DNA of 43,637 bases from positions 1 through 43,637 of the forward strand of contig RDXX01000064.1 in assembly GCA_004292955.1 (NCBI GenBank), read 5' to 3'. The position numbers and the translations under genes are program-made. This document shows, one piece after another, positions 26,227 to 34,220 of the stretch (the stretch's first letter is position 1; every line of letters begins with the position of its first letter). A model generated the notes under the pieces. That model did not search any database. It was not told the origin of the DNA and saw only the letters and a list, made by a program, of their open reading frames with translations. The DNA comes from Oscillatoriales cyanobacterium (lineage in GTDB: Bacteria; Cyanobacteriota; Cyanobacteriia; Cyanobacteriales; Microcoleaceae).

Positions 26227-28134
26227 TTATTCTGGCTTATTGTCTGGGCTGGAATTAATCACGATCGGATTTTTAGCTAACTTGATAGTCATTTCTCTCA
26301 AAAAAGCTATTTCCTCACGATACCTCTCTATTTGAGCATCTTTTGCTTGAAGTTCGGCTTGAGATATTTCTTCTACTTCTTCTGTAGACTCTAGCTGTTC
26401 GTTGTTTGCGTTGGTAACTGTACCTTCAATATTACCTATATTTAACGTTGACCCGATCGCATCTCCAGCCAGATTGAGGTTACTGCTTTGATTTCCAGTG
26501 GAGTTACTCTCTGCTATAGCTTTCACTTCTATGGTAACAGGTTTAGCAGCCAGTTGGATAACGACTCCTTCAAGAAAAGTTATCTGCTTGTCTCGATCTT
26601 CCAATCTTGCCGCCATTAGTTCATAATTTTGTGTGAAATTTTTATGAATATGCTCCTTATTAGCATCAGGTGGTACGCTAACTTTGACAACAATGACTCC
26701 ATCGCCTTTATTTTCAATACTCTGGATAGTCAGTTCCGTGCCTTCGTTTTCCACTTGCAATTGTTTGAATGCAGCAACAAAAGCTTTCCAGTCAATTCCG
26801 TTACGAAAAATTAGATTAACTGTATTTAAAACCTCCTCAAACAGTTTGGTAAATTCTACTGGTGCAAATTCGCCACTGCTGGGGCAACGTTCGCGATCGT
26901 CAGTTCCCGGTTTGGGATATTCTAGAAGATAAACAAACCGACAGTCAACGCGATCGAGCTTTGTATTACCGTCAATGTTCCAAGCTTCCAAACAAGCACC
27001 TGTAAAACTAGCTGCTGTAAAATCGGTTGCCAAGGCTTTAGTTTCAGTGAGGTTTGCCAATTCCAAATTAGCTAGATGCAAAGTTGCTTCGCTGAGGTTA
27101 GCCTGCTTGAGATTAGCCTCGTTGAGATTAACGCCTGTCAGGTTTGCGCCTTGGAGATTTGCACTAACATAGGATTTTTTGTAGCCGTTGCCAGTGATGA
27201 GTAATTCTCGGATGCGGGTATCAGCTAATATCGAATTACCGACTCGCGCGCGATCGAGTTTTTCTGTATTTCGGAAGCAAGTGCGAGTGAGATTAGCTGT
27301 TCTAAAATCTGTACTTTTGAGAGTTGCTTCAGTGAAATTGGCATCAGTTAAATCGGCATTACGAAAAGTAGTACCTTTCACAGTTGCATACTCAATTGCT
27401 ATACTTTTTAGCCACGAAAATCTGTTATCATCAGCTAAAGCTCGCTTGCTAATATAACCTGATATAAAAGTAACAGCGTAAATGCCAACCACAGCCCCAA
27501 CGACACTAATAGCTCTTGCTGTTGCAAACGCCTTAACAAAAGCTACAAGTATTAGTGCGATCAAACTTCCAAATAAAGTCGCGATCACACCTAAAGCAAA
27601 AGTATCAGATACAACTCCAGCAAAAGTTAAAGCCAAAGCCAAAGAAAACTCTACAGCAAAAACCAAAGTTAATAATAAACCCAGACTTACAGGTCCAGCT
27701 ACTTCTAATGATAAGCCAAAGGAAAACGTTAAAATTACAACAAAAACAAAAGCTATAACTAGGAAAAATTCAAAAGCAGACTTGAATCCGTGGGGGATAA
27801 TAATCATCAAGAAAATAACAGTAGCTATTGAAAAGATTATCCCTGGGTAACTCAGAAATTTTTGATAGTTTTCGGACAAAAAAGCTCCTACAAAAGCACC
27901 GCCTATTGCCCCGACACATCCCGCTGCTGCTGCGATAAGTAATGCGATTATTAGCAGTGGAATTTGCCATCGCTGTTGCAGTCCAGCTTTGGCACCAGTG
28001 AAGTCAGCTTCTCTGAGGATGGCATTGGTGAAGTTTGCGCCTCGGATGTCTGCACCGATGAATTTTGCACCTGTGAGATTTTGACCTTTGAAATTGCGGC
28101 CTCGGAGATTTTTACCGGAGAAGTCTTGGGGCAT
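26227..28134 (-). CDS. Pentapeptide-repeat, multi-pass membrane protein with coiled-coil tail and GSTLNIG motif
   Basis: 635 aa. In order: an N-terminal pentapeptide block (1-50; FSGKNLRGRNFKGQNLTGAKF), then about six or seven membrane segments (57-230), then a long second pentapeptide region (about 255-400; ANLQGANLTGVNLNEANLKQ pattern). The second block is interrupted by LDRARVGNSILADTRIRELLIT, a recurrent insertion. Next comes a soluble domain (about 410-520) with RERCPSSGEFAPVEFTKLFEEV and IENKGDGVIVVKVSVPPDAN, then a GDAIGSTLNIGNIEGTVTN motif and a final coiled coil (AQIERYREEIAFLREMT). Splitting one beta-helix domain with a membrane domain suggests cytoplasmic right-handed solenoids on both sides of a membrane hub. 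It heads the operon with the 221-aa gene. Role unknown; a membrane-linked sensor or defence-type assembly is possible but inferred. Confidence 0.8.
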   Translation of the reverse strand: MPQDFSGKNLRGRNFKGQNLTGAKFIGADIRGANFTNAILREADFTGAKAGLQQRWQIPLLIIALLIAAAAGCVGAIGGAFVGAFLSENYQKFLSYPGIIFSIATVIFLMIIIPHGFKSAFEFFLVIAFVFVVILTFSFGLSLEVAGPVSLGLLLTLVFAVEFSLALALTFAGVVSDTFALGVIATLFGSLIALILVAFVKAFATARAISVVGAVVGIYAVTFISGYISKRALADDNRFSWLKSIAIEYATVKGTTFRNADLTDANFTEATLKSTDFRTANLTRTCFRNTEKLDRARVGNSILADTRIRELLITGNGYKKSYVSANLQGANLTGVNLNEANLKQANLSEATLHLANLELANLTETKALATDFTAASFTGACLEAWNIDGNTKLDRVDCRFVYLLEYPKPGTDDRERCPSSGEFAPVEFTKLFEEVLNTVNLIFRNGIDWKAFVAAFKQLQVENEGTELTIQSIENKGDGVIVVKVSVPPDANKEHIHKNFTQNYELMAARLEDRDKQITFLEGVVIQLAAKPVTIEVKAIAESNSTGNQSSNLNLAGDAIGSTLNIGNIEGTVTNANNEQLESTEEVEEISQAELQAKDAQIERYREEIAFLREMTIKLAKNPIVINSSPDNKPE

Positions 28135-28266
28135 GATTTCACGCAGGGAGATAGTAGTTATTTTTTCATTGCGATGCTGTGGCGATCGCCCTGATAAAAG
28201 TTTTATTGAATTGGATAAAAATCTAGCACAAGGCAGGGATAGTTACAACCACTGACTTAGATACGT

Positions 28267-28638
28267 TTATTCATACCTGATGTAAGTTCCTAAAAATTCC
28301 AGTTGATTCATCATTTCCTCAGCAGACTTGCTACGAATCAAATTCAACAACCCGCGCAACTGTTCGCCTACAGAGTAACTTTGTCGCGGTGCAACAATAA
28401 TTCCTGAATGACTCCCGCCTACTGCGAGCAAGTTCCCGTGCAACCGACAGAAATCTCGACTATTAAAAGTATAAATGACTCGACCTTGCTCTGTTGCCCA
28501 TATCAGTTGTTCTTCATCTATATGCCCTAAATTATTGGCATCTGAGACAGTCAGTACATCAACCCCATTCTCTCGCAGGGCTTGCACGAATGCTTTTCTA
28601 AGCGTATCCTCATCCAAATACAAACGAATCTGGCTCAT
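28267..28638 (-). CDS. DUF5615 PIN-like toxin-type protein
   Basis: 123 aa. The start IRLYLDEDTLRKAFVQALRENGVDVLTVSDANNLGHIDEEQLIWATEQGRVIYTFNSRDF is characteristic of DUF5615 (PF18480), a PIN-like fold with acidic residues (DED at 9-11, the Asp of SRDF) that could bind metal for RNA cleavage. DUF5615 is regularly encoded after a DUF433 gene and the pair is considered toxin-antitoxin-like. The ATG overlaps the stop of the upstream DUF433 gene by one base (TAATG at 28636-28640), so the genes are translationally coupled. The tail after about residue 85 (GEQLRGLLNLIRSKSAEEMMNQLEFLGTYIRYE) is normal for the family. Confidence 0.88.
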   Translation of the reverse strand: MSQIRLYLDEDTLRKAFVQALRENGVDVLTVSDANNLGHIDEEQLIWATEQGRVIYTFNSRDFCRLHGNLLAVGGSHSGIIVAPRQSYSVGEQLRGLLNLIRSKSAEEMMNQLEFLGTYIRYE

Positions 28639-28931
28639 TAAAGATTCCCCGCCCTGTTTTCAGCTTCCAAAAGCTGATATTCAGCTAATTCCGCAGCTAA
28701 ATCTGCCTCAATTTCATTACGGTTAGCATGATAGTAAGATAGGGCTGCATAAACCTGTGCTAAATCTAAATAGGGAATCTCTTCGAGTATTTCTTCTACA
28801 CTCAGTCCTTCTTTATTCCAAACGGCAATTTGAGCAATAGAAATTCTGGTTCCCGCAATTCGGGGCCGCCCTCCACAAGTTTCAGGCGTACTGACAACCA
28901 GAGTGCCAATGTCGATCGCAGTTGTTGACAT
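28638..28931 (-). CDS. DUF433 antitoxin-like protein
   Basis: 97 aa. The core VVSTPETCGGRPRIAGTRISIAQIAVWNKEGLSVEEILEEIPYLDLAQVYAALSYYHANRNEI matches DUF433 (PF04255), a winged-helix-like fold commonly paired with a PIN-like DUF5615 toxin. The C-terminal 20 residues are Glu/Ala-rich (AELAEYQLLEAENRAGNL), likely the segment that wraps the toxin. A good RBS GAGGTAAC (28933-28940) lies just before the ATG, overlapping the end of another DUF433 gene upstream. It probably represses its own operon; no operator is identified. Confidence 0.88.
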   Translation of the reverse strand: MSTTAIDIGTLVVSTPETCGGRPRIAGTRISIAQIAVWNKEGLSVEEILEEIPYLDLAQVYAALSYYHANRNEIEADLAAELAEYQLLEAENRAGNL

Positions 28932-28940
28932 AGTTACCTC

Positions 28941-29138
28941 TTAAGCAAAACTCAAACAAGCCAAAATATCCTGTTGCGTGAGATAGGGAAAATCATCTAG
29001 GATTTCTTCATAACTCATCCCAGATGCAAGATATTCCAACACGTCATAAACCGTAATTCTCATGCCCCGAATACAGGGTTTGCCACCACGCTTCCCCGGT
29101 TCGATCGTAATTATCTTAGCGATGTCTTGTTCTGACAT
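28941..29138 (-). CDS. Short DUF433 protein, possibly a truncated orphan antitoxin
   Basis: 65 aa. The core IITIEPGKRGGKPCIRGMRITVYDVLEYLASGMSYEEILDDFPYLTQQDILACLSFA is DUF433 (PF04255). Relatives usually carry about ten more residues after ACL-(A/S)-(F/Y)-A, ending in a charged AADRERR-like tail; here the TAA comes right after LSFA (28941-28943), nine bp before the next DUF433 gene. It therefore looks truncated or is a short variant, and it has lost the DUF5615 partner that normally follows. AGGAAAAG (29143-29150) precedes the ATG at 29136-29138. It makes the operon DUF433-DUF433-DUF5615. Confidence 0.85.
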   Translation of the reverse strand: MSEQDIAKIITIEPGKRGGKPCIRGMRITVYDVLEYLASGMSYEEILDDFPYLTQQDILACLSFA

Positions 29139-29487
29139 GGCACTTTTCCTTTACCTTATTTTCTCAATTCTAGCTTAACAAAGGGATAAAGCGCTCCTAA
29201 CGTTTGGTAGTTTCCAGCATTTTATTAGTTCCTTTAGTTTCCTAATTCACTTTAACTCAATCCCCCCACAGCCAGCACTCGCATCAAGTCCCATCAGGGC
29301 CGTACCCGGAGTCTTTTTGAGTATCTTTTCGCCGATCGCCCCCCGCCATGCAATAATGAGATAACTTGCACAAAAACTCTATCAGTAGTGTCAGCCTTGC
29401 CGCCTTACTACTACAGATAGCGTCTTCAATCTCAATTCGTGCAAATTCCCAATTAAACCGGCTGTCGCTCTACACAAATTTCTCCTA
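29139..29487. other. Divergent intergenic region, nothing specific seen
   Basis: 349 bp between the divergent DUF433 cassette and the 342-aa gene. It should carry both promoters. I see no array, hairpin element or clear promoter pair. Confidence 0.4.
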
Positions 29488-30516
29488 ATGGCTGAAGTCC
29501 CCCAATCTCCCACAGAACTCGCCGAAGCCCTCAGAGGCTTGACAGATATCAATTTCCAATTACCAGATCCCGAAGACGAACAAATACCAGACTTCGATTT
29601 TGAATCGCAGGTTGACAACGCCTGGAAAGTGTGCGATCGTTTCGACTTACAAACCGACATCTGGCGCGGACAAATTCTCCGCACAGTCAGAGATAGAGAA
29701 AAAAAAGGCGGCGACGGACGCGGTACCGGCTTCTTGAATTGGCTAAAAGAAAGAGAAATCAGCAAAAGTCAAGCCTATTCTTTAATCGAATTAGCTAAAA
29801 GTGCCGATACTCTCATCGAACAAGGAGATTTAGACCCAGAATCCATTAGAAACTTCAGCAAAAGAGCCTTTGTCGAAACTGCCAAAGCATCTCCAGAAGT
29901 ACAGCAAATGGTAACAGATGCTGCCGGAAAGGGCGATCGTATTACCCGTCGCGAAGTCAAACAACTATCCGACGAATGGATGGCAATGAACTCCGATTTA
30001 TTGCCAGAAGAAGTCAAAGAAAAAGCATCTAGCGGTTCTCTTCCTTCCCGCTATCTCGCTCCTTTAGTCAAGGAAATGGAGAAACTCTCCCCATCTCACC
30101 AAAGCGAAATTCAAAAAGAAGTAGCAGAAAATCCCGACGTAGATACTGTCAAACAGCTAACTTCCGACGCCAAGAATTTATCGAAATATCTCGATGCGGC
30201 CGCCCAAGTCCAAGCTCTCAACCAGTCTCACCTAGACATGGAAATGGCTTTGGAAGAATCTTTGCGAGTCGGCTGTTTGGGAACTACCGCCGATGTTGTC
30301 AAACAAGCCGCCTTGCTAGAACAAACTGTAGTCAAACTCTACACTGTTTGGAAGCGTTTAGGAAGTTTGGCAGATAGATTGTACGTGGATACAGGAGCAA
30401 GCACACCAAATTTGCGCTTACTTTTGGGATGCTTGGACAGTCTTTCCGGAGAAAAGATTGAAGTGGATTTTGGAGACGGAGAGCGCTCTATTCGCTTGCA
30501 AATTATCAGCGAATAG
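29488..30516 (+). CDS. Conserved cyanobacterial-type hypothetical protein, acidic and helical
   Basis: 342 aa, soluble, family not recognised by name. The N-terminus (MAEVPQSPTELAEALRGLTD) is acidic. A segment at about residues 72-110 (GFLNWLKEREISKSQAYSLIELAKSADTLI) has a helix-turn-helix-like pattern of the ParB/KorB type (REISKSQAYSLIELA), and a further RDRITRREVKQLSDEW-like helix follows. The C-terminal half is helical, with a beta-rich end (EKIEVDFGDGERSIRLQIISE). A DNA-binding or partition-related role is conceivable but not demonstrated. No operon partner is seen; a hairpin repeat (30532-30590) begins 15 bp after the stop. Confidence 0.7.
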   Translation: MAEVPQSPTELAEALRGLTDINFQLPDPEDEQIPDFDFESQVDNAWKVCDRFDLQTDIWRGQILRTVRDREKKGGDGRGTGFLNWLKEREISKSQAYSLIELAKSADTLIEQGDLDPESIRNFSKRAFVETAKASPEVQQMVTDAAGKGDRITRREVKQLSDEWMAMNSDLLPEEVKEKASSGSLPSRYLAPLVKEMEKLSPSHQSEIQKEVAENPDVDTVKQLTSDAKNLSKYLDAAAQVQALNQSHLDMEMALEESLRVGCLGTTADVVKQAALLEQTVVKLYTVWKRLGSLADRLYVDTGASTPNLRLLLGCLDSLSGEKIEVDFGDGERSIRLQIISE

Positions 30517-30531
30517 CTCAACCTTGACCTG

Positions 30532-30590
30532 GGTTCGTAGTGAGGACTTTAGTCCTCTCCAAATGCGGACTAAAGTCCTCACTACGAACC
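30532..30590. repeat. GGTTCGTAGTGAGGACTTTAG hairpin element
   Basis: The left arm GGTTCGTAGTGAGGACTT starts at 30532 and the right arm, ending AAGTCCTCACTACGAACC, ends at 30590; the perfect arms are about 24 bp with a short loop. It is a complete copy of the element whose half is at 13464-13487. It lies between convergent genes and could terminate both. Confidence 0.85.
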
Positions 30591-30610
30591 AAGTCTGCGT
30601 CAATCCCTGT

Positions 30611-30877
30611 TTATCTGCGGTGAAAATTTCTGATTTTGTTCCAAAGATAGCGGGGATTCAAATAACGCCGATATTTAGTAACTACTTCTTTCCCCAAAAT
30701 TACCACGCTCAGCCAAAAACACACTTCGGCTAGCACAGCTAAAACAACATCTATTTGCGTTTTTTCGGCGATGCTCAGTGGTAGGAATGGTACAATAAAC
30801 AAGATTGCCAGCCAGGGCAAAAAAGATGCAATAAATAAAAACCAACCCAGCTTTTGCAAATTCTGCATAGATTTCAT
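30611..30877 (-). CDS. Transporter suffix domain-like small membrane protein
   Basis: 88 aa. Two membrane helices (about 8-30 and 42-65) are separated by PLSIAEK, and the tail is basic (KEVVTKYRRYLNPRYLWNKIRNFHRR). The layout QKLGWFLFIASFLPWLAILFIVPFLPLS plus GKEV-RYRRYLNPR resembles small proteins annotated in databases as transporter suffix domain proteins, which accompany or terminate transporter polypeptides. The start is the ATG at 30875-30877 or the next Met three codons on. It is alone, convergent with the 342-aa gene, and not next to a complete transporter, though a permease lies 170 bp upstream. Function unknown. Confidence 0.65.
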   Translation of the reverse strand: MKSMQNLQKLGWFLFIASFLPWLAILFIVPFLPLSIAEKTQIDVVLAVLAEVCFWLSVVILGKEVVTKYRRYLNPRYLWNKIRNFHRR

Positions 30878-30896
30878 TTATTGGATAATTATAGAT

Positions 30897-31036
30897 CGGG
30901 CCGCGGTTAAAACCGCGCATACACAAAGGAAGTCCGAGCGAGGGTGTAAAGAAAATAACGTAATTTTAATTGCTCACTCTTCAACCCACGGAGGTGGGTT
31001 TTGTTTGTATAGACGCGGTTTCAACCGCCCGGTCTT
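30897..31036. repeat. Complete GGCGGTTGAAACCGCG interspersed element
   Basis: The left end (GGGCCGCGGTTAAAACCGCG then ACACAAAGGAAGTCCG) and right end (ATAGACGCGGTTTCAACCGCCCGG) are inverted relatives. An AACCCACGGAGGTGGGTT hairpin lies inside (30983-31000). Partial copies occur at 22120-22225 and 24785-24845. The length is about 140 bp with no coding capacity, so it looks like a MITE-like element. Confidence 0.7.
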
Positions 31037-31051
31037 CTTCGGCCCACCAAC

Positions 31052-31870
31052 TCAATTCTTAATCCCCGTCGCCGCAATCCCGCGAATAAACTGCCGCTGG
31101 CCCGCCAAAAACAGCAACACCACCGGCACAGTCCCAATTACCACCGCCGCCATCAACAACGGCCAACTGCTAGTAAACTGTTCCTGAAACTGGGTTAAAA
31201 CCAACTGCACAGTCCGCAACTCTGGTCGCGTTGTAAACACCAGCGGTTTAAACAAATCATTCCACTCGCCGATAAAGGTAAACAAAAACAGCGTCACCAA
31301 AGCAGGGCGCGCTAAAGGCAGCATCACCTGCCACAACACCTGCCAGCGGTTAGCCCCATCTAGCATTGCCGCCTCCTCCAACTCCACCGGAATTGTCAGA
31401 AAATACTGGCGCAGCAGAAAAATTCCGAAACCGTTAACCGCCGTCGGCAAAATCAGCGCCCCGTAAGTATTCAGCAAATGGCCCCACTTCAAAACCATGA
31501 ATATTGGAATCACCAAAAGCTGAAACGGAATCACTAGCGTCGCCAAAACCACCAAAACTAGGGCCTGTCGCCCGCGAAACTTCAGCCTGGCCAAAGCATA
31601 ACCCGCTAAAGCAGAAGTCACTACCTGAAAAGCAGTAACTGCGATCGCCACTAGAGTAGAATTAAGAAATGCCAACAAAAAATTACCCCGGCGCCAAGCC
31701 TCCTGATAGTTCCCAAAAGTCAGACCTGTGGCCTTGACACCGACACCAGATGGTGATAAAGAAACCCAAAAAACAGCAGCCAGCGGCAGCAGCACCAGCG
31801 CCGCCCCCACCAGCAACAAAATAAAACTCAGCAGTTCCAGTGATTGAGACCTGTCCCACGATTTACCCAT
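31052..31870 (-). CDS. Carbohydrate ABC transporter permease (MalG/UgpE type)
   Basis: 272 aa from the ATG at 31868-31870; an in-frame GTG at 31942 would add 24 residues that do not look like the family. Six membrane segments are visible. The cytoplasmic EAA loop EAAMLDGANRWQVLWQVMLPLARPAL shows the conserved EAA---G---------LP pattern that contacts the ATPase. It is the inner-membrane half of an ABC importer for a sugar or sugar phosphate (CUT1 family). No solute-binding protein, second permease or ATPase is next to it, so it must work with subunits encoded elsewhere. It is divergent from ado. The substrate cannot be told. Confidence 0.88.
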   Translation of the reverse strand: MGKSWDRSQSLELLSFILLLVGAALVLLPLAAVFWVSLSPSGVGVKATGLTFGNYQEAWRRGNFLLAFLNSTLVAIAVTAFQVVTSALAGYALARLKFRGRQALVLVVLATLVIPFQLLVIPIFMVLKWGHLLNTYGALILPTAVNGFGIFLLRQYFLTIPVELEEAAMLDGANRWQVLWQVMLPLARPALVTLFLFTFIGEWNDLFKPLVFTTRPELRTVQLVLTQFQEQFTSSWPLLMAAVVIGTVPVVLLFLAGQRQFIRGIAATGIKN

Positions 31871-32032
31871 AAACTTGTGAATTAACCTAAAATAATAAGC
31901 TTGTGAGGCTCTCAAACCCGATCGCCTTCCAGATTCCCACACAACCGTAAATTTTTAGTCAAAAATAGGTAAAGTGTAGTGCACGTGACCCCAAAATTCA
32001 AAGGGGTTTCCAAACATCCTACAAGGTTATAT

Positions 32033-32039
32033 AAGGAGA
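32033..32039 (+). promoter_or_regulatory. Ribosome-binding site of ado
   Basis: AAGGAGA ends 10 bp before the ATG at 32050, the strongest Shine-Dalgarno site of the alkane block, consistent with ADO being made in excess of AAR, which has no visible site. Confidence 0.7.
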
Positions 32040-32049
32040 CGACATATCT

Positions 32050-32742
32050 ATGCCCCAGCTTGAGGCCAGCCCAACAATTGACTTTCAAACCGAAACTTAC
32101 AAAGATGCTTACAGCCGCATCAACGCCATTGTGATTGAAGGCGAACAAGAAGCTCATGACAATTACCTGCAACTGGCAGAAATGTTGGCTGACAAAAAAA
32201 GTGAGTTAATTGGCTTGTCCAAGATGGAGAACCGCCACATGAAAGGCTTCCAAGCTTGTGGCAAGAATCTCAAAGTCACGCCTGACATGGTATTTGCCAA
32301 GGAGTTCTTTTCGGATTTGCACAGCAACTTCCAAACGGCATCCGCCGAAGGTAAGGTTGTAACTTGCTTGCTGATTCAATCACTCATTATCGAGTGTTTT
32401 GCGATCGCAGCCTACAACATCTACATTCCCGTCGCCGATGACTTTGCCCGCAAAATCACCGAAGGCGTCGTCAAAGAAGAATACAGCCACCTCAACTTTG
32501 GGGAAGTCTGGCTGCAAGCTCACTTTGAAGAATCCAAAGCTGAACTCGAAGCCGCCAACCGCCAAAACCTGCCCATCATCTGGAGGCTGCTAAACGCTGT
32601 CGCAGACGATGCTAGCGTTTTGGGAATGGAAAAAGATGCTTTAATTGAAGACTTCATGATTGCCTACGGCGAAGCCCTGGGTAACATAGGGTTTAACAAC
32701 CGCGACATCATGCGGATGTCAGCACAAGGCCTCGCAGCCTAA
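32050..32742 (+). CDS. ado: Aldehyde-deformylating oxygenase (alkane synthase)
   Basis: 230 aa, about the normal length (231). ADO is a ferritin-like di-iron enzyme that converts fatty aldehydes to alkanes one carbon shorter plus formate, using oxygen and reducing equivalents. The di-iron ligands are all in place: Glu32, Glu60 and His63 (KMENRH), Glu115 (IIECFA), Glu144 and His147 (KEEYSH). The substrate comes from AAR, encoded next on the same strand. The 244-bp spacer between them contains a 93-bp direct repeat and a heptamer array, so the two may be transcribed separately. It is cytoplasmic and acts near membranes. The identification is secure. Confidence 0.98.
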   Translation: MPQLEASPTIDFQTETYKDAYSRINAIVIEGEQEAHDNYLQLAEMLADKKSELIGLSKMENRHMKGFQACGKNLKVTPDMVFAKEFFSDLHSNFQTASAEGKVVTCLLIQSLIIECFAIAAYNIYIPVADDFARKITEGVVKEEYSHLNFGEVWLQAHFEESKAELEAANRQNLPIIWRLLNAVADDASVLGMEKDALIEDFMIAYGEALGNIGFNNRDIMRMSAQGLAA

Positions 32743-32890
32743 TCAATTTGGAAATAAGGAATGGGATAAAAATTAAAAATTAAAACCTTTTAATTTTCCC
32801 TTCTTCCTTCTGCATTACAAGGTCTTGTACCCCAATCAAGTTGGAAATAAAGAACGGGAACTAAATTAAAAAAAATTAATTTTCCCTTCT
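32741..32890. repeat. Imperfect direct repeat after ado
   Basis: The sequence starting AATCAATTTGGAAATAAGGA at 32741 recurs as AATCAAGTTGGAAATAAAGA at 32834, 93 bp later; both continue into A/T-rich DNA and AATTTTCCCTTCT. The first copy begins within the ado stop codon. It is a recent-looking local duplication of the 3' flank. Confidence 0.7.
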
Positions 32891-32895
32891 GACTT

Positions 32896-32957
32896 CTGAC
32901 AACTGATAACTGATAACTGATAACTGACAACTAACAACTGTCAACTGTCAACTGACA
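32896..32957. repeat. TGATAAC/TGACAAC heptamer array before aar
   Basis: About eight to nine 7-bp units of the CTGATAA, CTGACAA and CTGTCAA types end about 30 bp before the aar ATG. It is the same family, in the opposite orientation, as the TTGACAG arrays elsewhere in the window. Its position makes it part of the aar leader or promoter region. Confidence 0.85.
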
Positions 32958-32986
32958 TCTTTCTTCTTCCTTCATTTGACAACTTA

Positions 32987-34009
32987 ATGTTTGGTCTAAT
33001 CGGTCACTTAACCAGCTTAGAACACGCCCAATCAGTAGCTAACGAGCTGGGCTATCCAGAATATGCCGATCAAGGGCTCGATTTTTGGTGCAGCGCACCG
33101 CCCCAGATAGTCGATCATATCACTGTCACTAGCATTACCGGGCAAAAAATAGAAGGCCGCTATGTGGAGTCGTGTTTTCTACCAGAAATGCTAGCCACTC
33201 GCCGGATCAAAGCAGCCACTCGCAAAATCATTAACGCGATGGCACACGCTCAAAAAAACGGGATTAATATCACTGCTTTAGGCGGCTTTTCTTCGATCAT
33301 TTTTGAAACCTTCAACTTGCAGCAAATTAAGCAAATCCGCAATCTAAAGTTGGAGTTTGAACGCTTCACCACTGGTAACACCCACACGGCTTACATCCTC
33401 TGCCGCCAAGTAGAAGAAGCAGCCCCCAAATTGGGGATTGAACTTTCAAAAGCTACTGTGGCGGTTTGTGGTGCTACTGGGGATATTGGCAGTGCTGTCT
33501 GCCGCTGGCTGAATGTTAAAACTAATGTAGCAGAATTGTTGCTCATTGCCCGCGACAAAGAACGATTGCAAGATTTGCAATCGGAATTGGGACGAGGCAA
33601 AATCATGGATTTGGAAGAAGCTCTCCCCCAAGCGGATATTGTAGTCTGGGTAGCCAGTATGCCAAAGGGAGTAGAAATTGACCCGAAGACATTGAAGCAA
33701 CCCTGTTTGTTGATTGACGGTGGTTATCCGAAAAATCTGGCAACTCAGGTTCAGCATCCCGAAATTTACGTACTCAATGGCGGGATTGTGGAGCATTCCC
33801 TCGATATTGAGTGGAAGATTATGAAGATTGTGAATATGGATGTGCCGGGCCGGCAGTTATTTGCCTGTTTTGCCGAATCCATGCTGCTGGAATTTGAAAA
33901 GTTGTACACCAATTTTTCTTGGGGACGGAATCAAATTACGGTAGAAAAGATGGAGCAAATCGGAGAAATTTCCGTCAAGCACGGTTTCCGACCTTTGATG
34001 TCATTTTGA
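32987..34009 (+). CDS. aar: Long-chain acyl-ACP reductase (aldehyde-forming)
   Basis: 340 aa. It reduces fatty acyl-ACP to fatty aldehyde with NADPH, the first step of cyanobacterial alkane synthesis. It begins [27 protein letters not shown], with a Rossmann nucleotide-binding motif at 162-168 (GATGDIG) and the catalytic nucleophile Cys294 in RQLFACFAE, the same position as the known active-site Cys of the Synechococcus enzyme. [18 protein letters not shown] is also typical. The product is handed to ADO, encoded upstream. No clear Shine-Dalgarno site precedes the ATG, and a heptamer array occupies the leader. It is followed by terB on the opposite strand and accA on the same strand. Confidence 0.97.
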   Translation: MFGLIGHLTSLEHAQSVANELGYPEYADQGLDFWCSAPPQIVDHITVTSITGQKIEGRYVESCFLPEMLATRRIKAATRKIINAMAHAQKNGINITALGGFSSIIFETFNLQQIKQIRNLKLEFERFTTGNTHTAYILCRQVEEAAPKLGIELSKATVAVCGATGDIGSAVCRWLNVKTNVAELLLIARDKERLQDLQSELGRGKIMDLEEALPQADIVVWVASMPKGVEIDPKTLKQPCLLIDGGYPKNLATQVQHPEIYVLNGGIVEHSLDIEWKIMKIVNMDVPGRQLFACFAESMLLEFEKLYTNFSWGRNQITVEKMEQIGEISVKHGFRPLMSF

Positions 34010-34220
34010 TGTGATTGATTAAGGGTTATTGGTTATTGAGGAAATTTTTTCTGATAATAACCAGTAACTTTTTTTTTGAGGGAGTTAAGAGTTGAGATTG
34101 TGTTCGATCGCACGACTCGAAGAAAAGTTTTTGGCAGTCAGGACAAAGAGTGCGGATCGGTCAAAAATATACAGCTAACGGTTATTTAACCAGACATGAT
34201 ATAGTGGTCTATCGCTCAAC

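Noticed and set aside
27188..27850. Plus-strand frames of Lys, Ala, Thr composition antisense to the pentapeptide membrane gene
   Set aside because: The pentapeptide repeats and hydrophobic codons create long low-complexity antisense frames; no RBS and no homology pattern.
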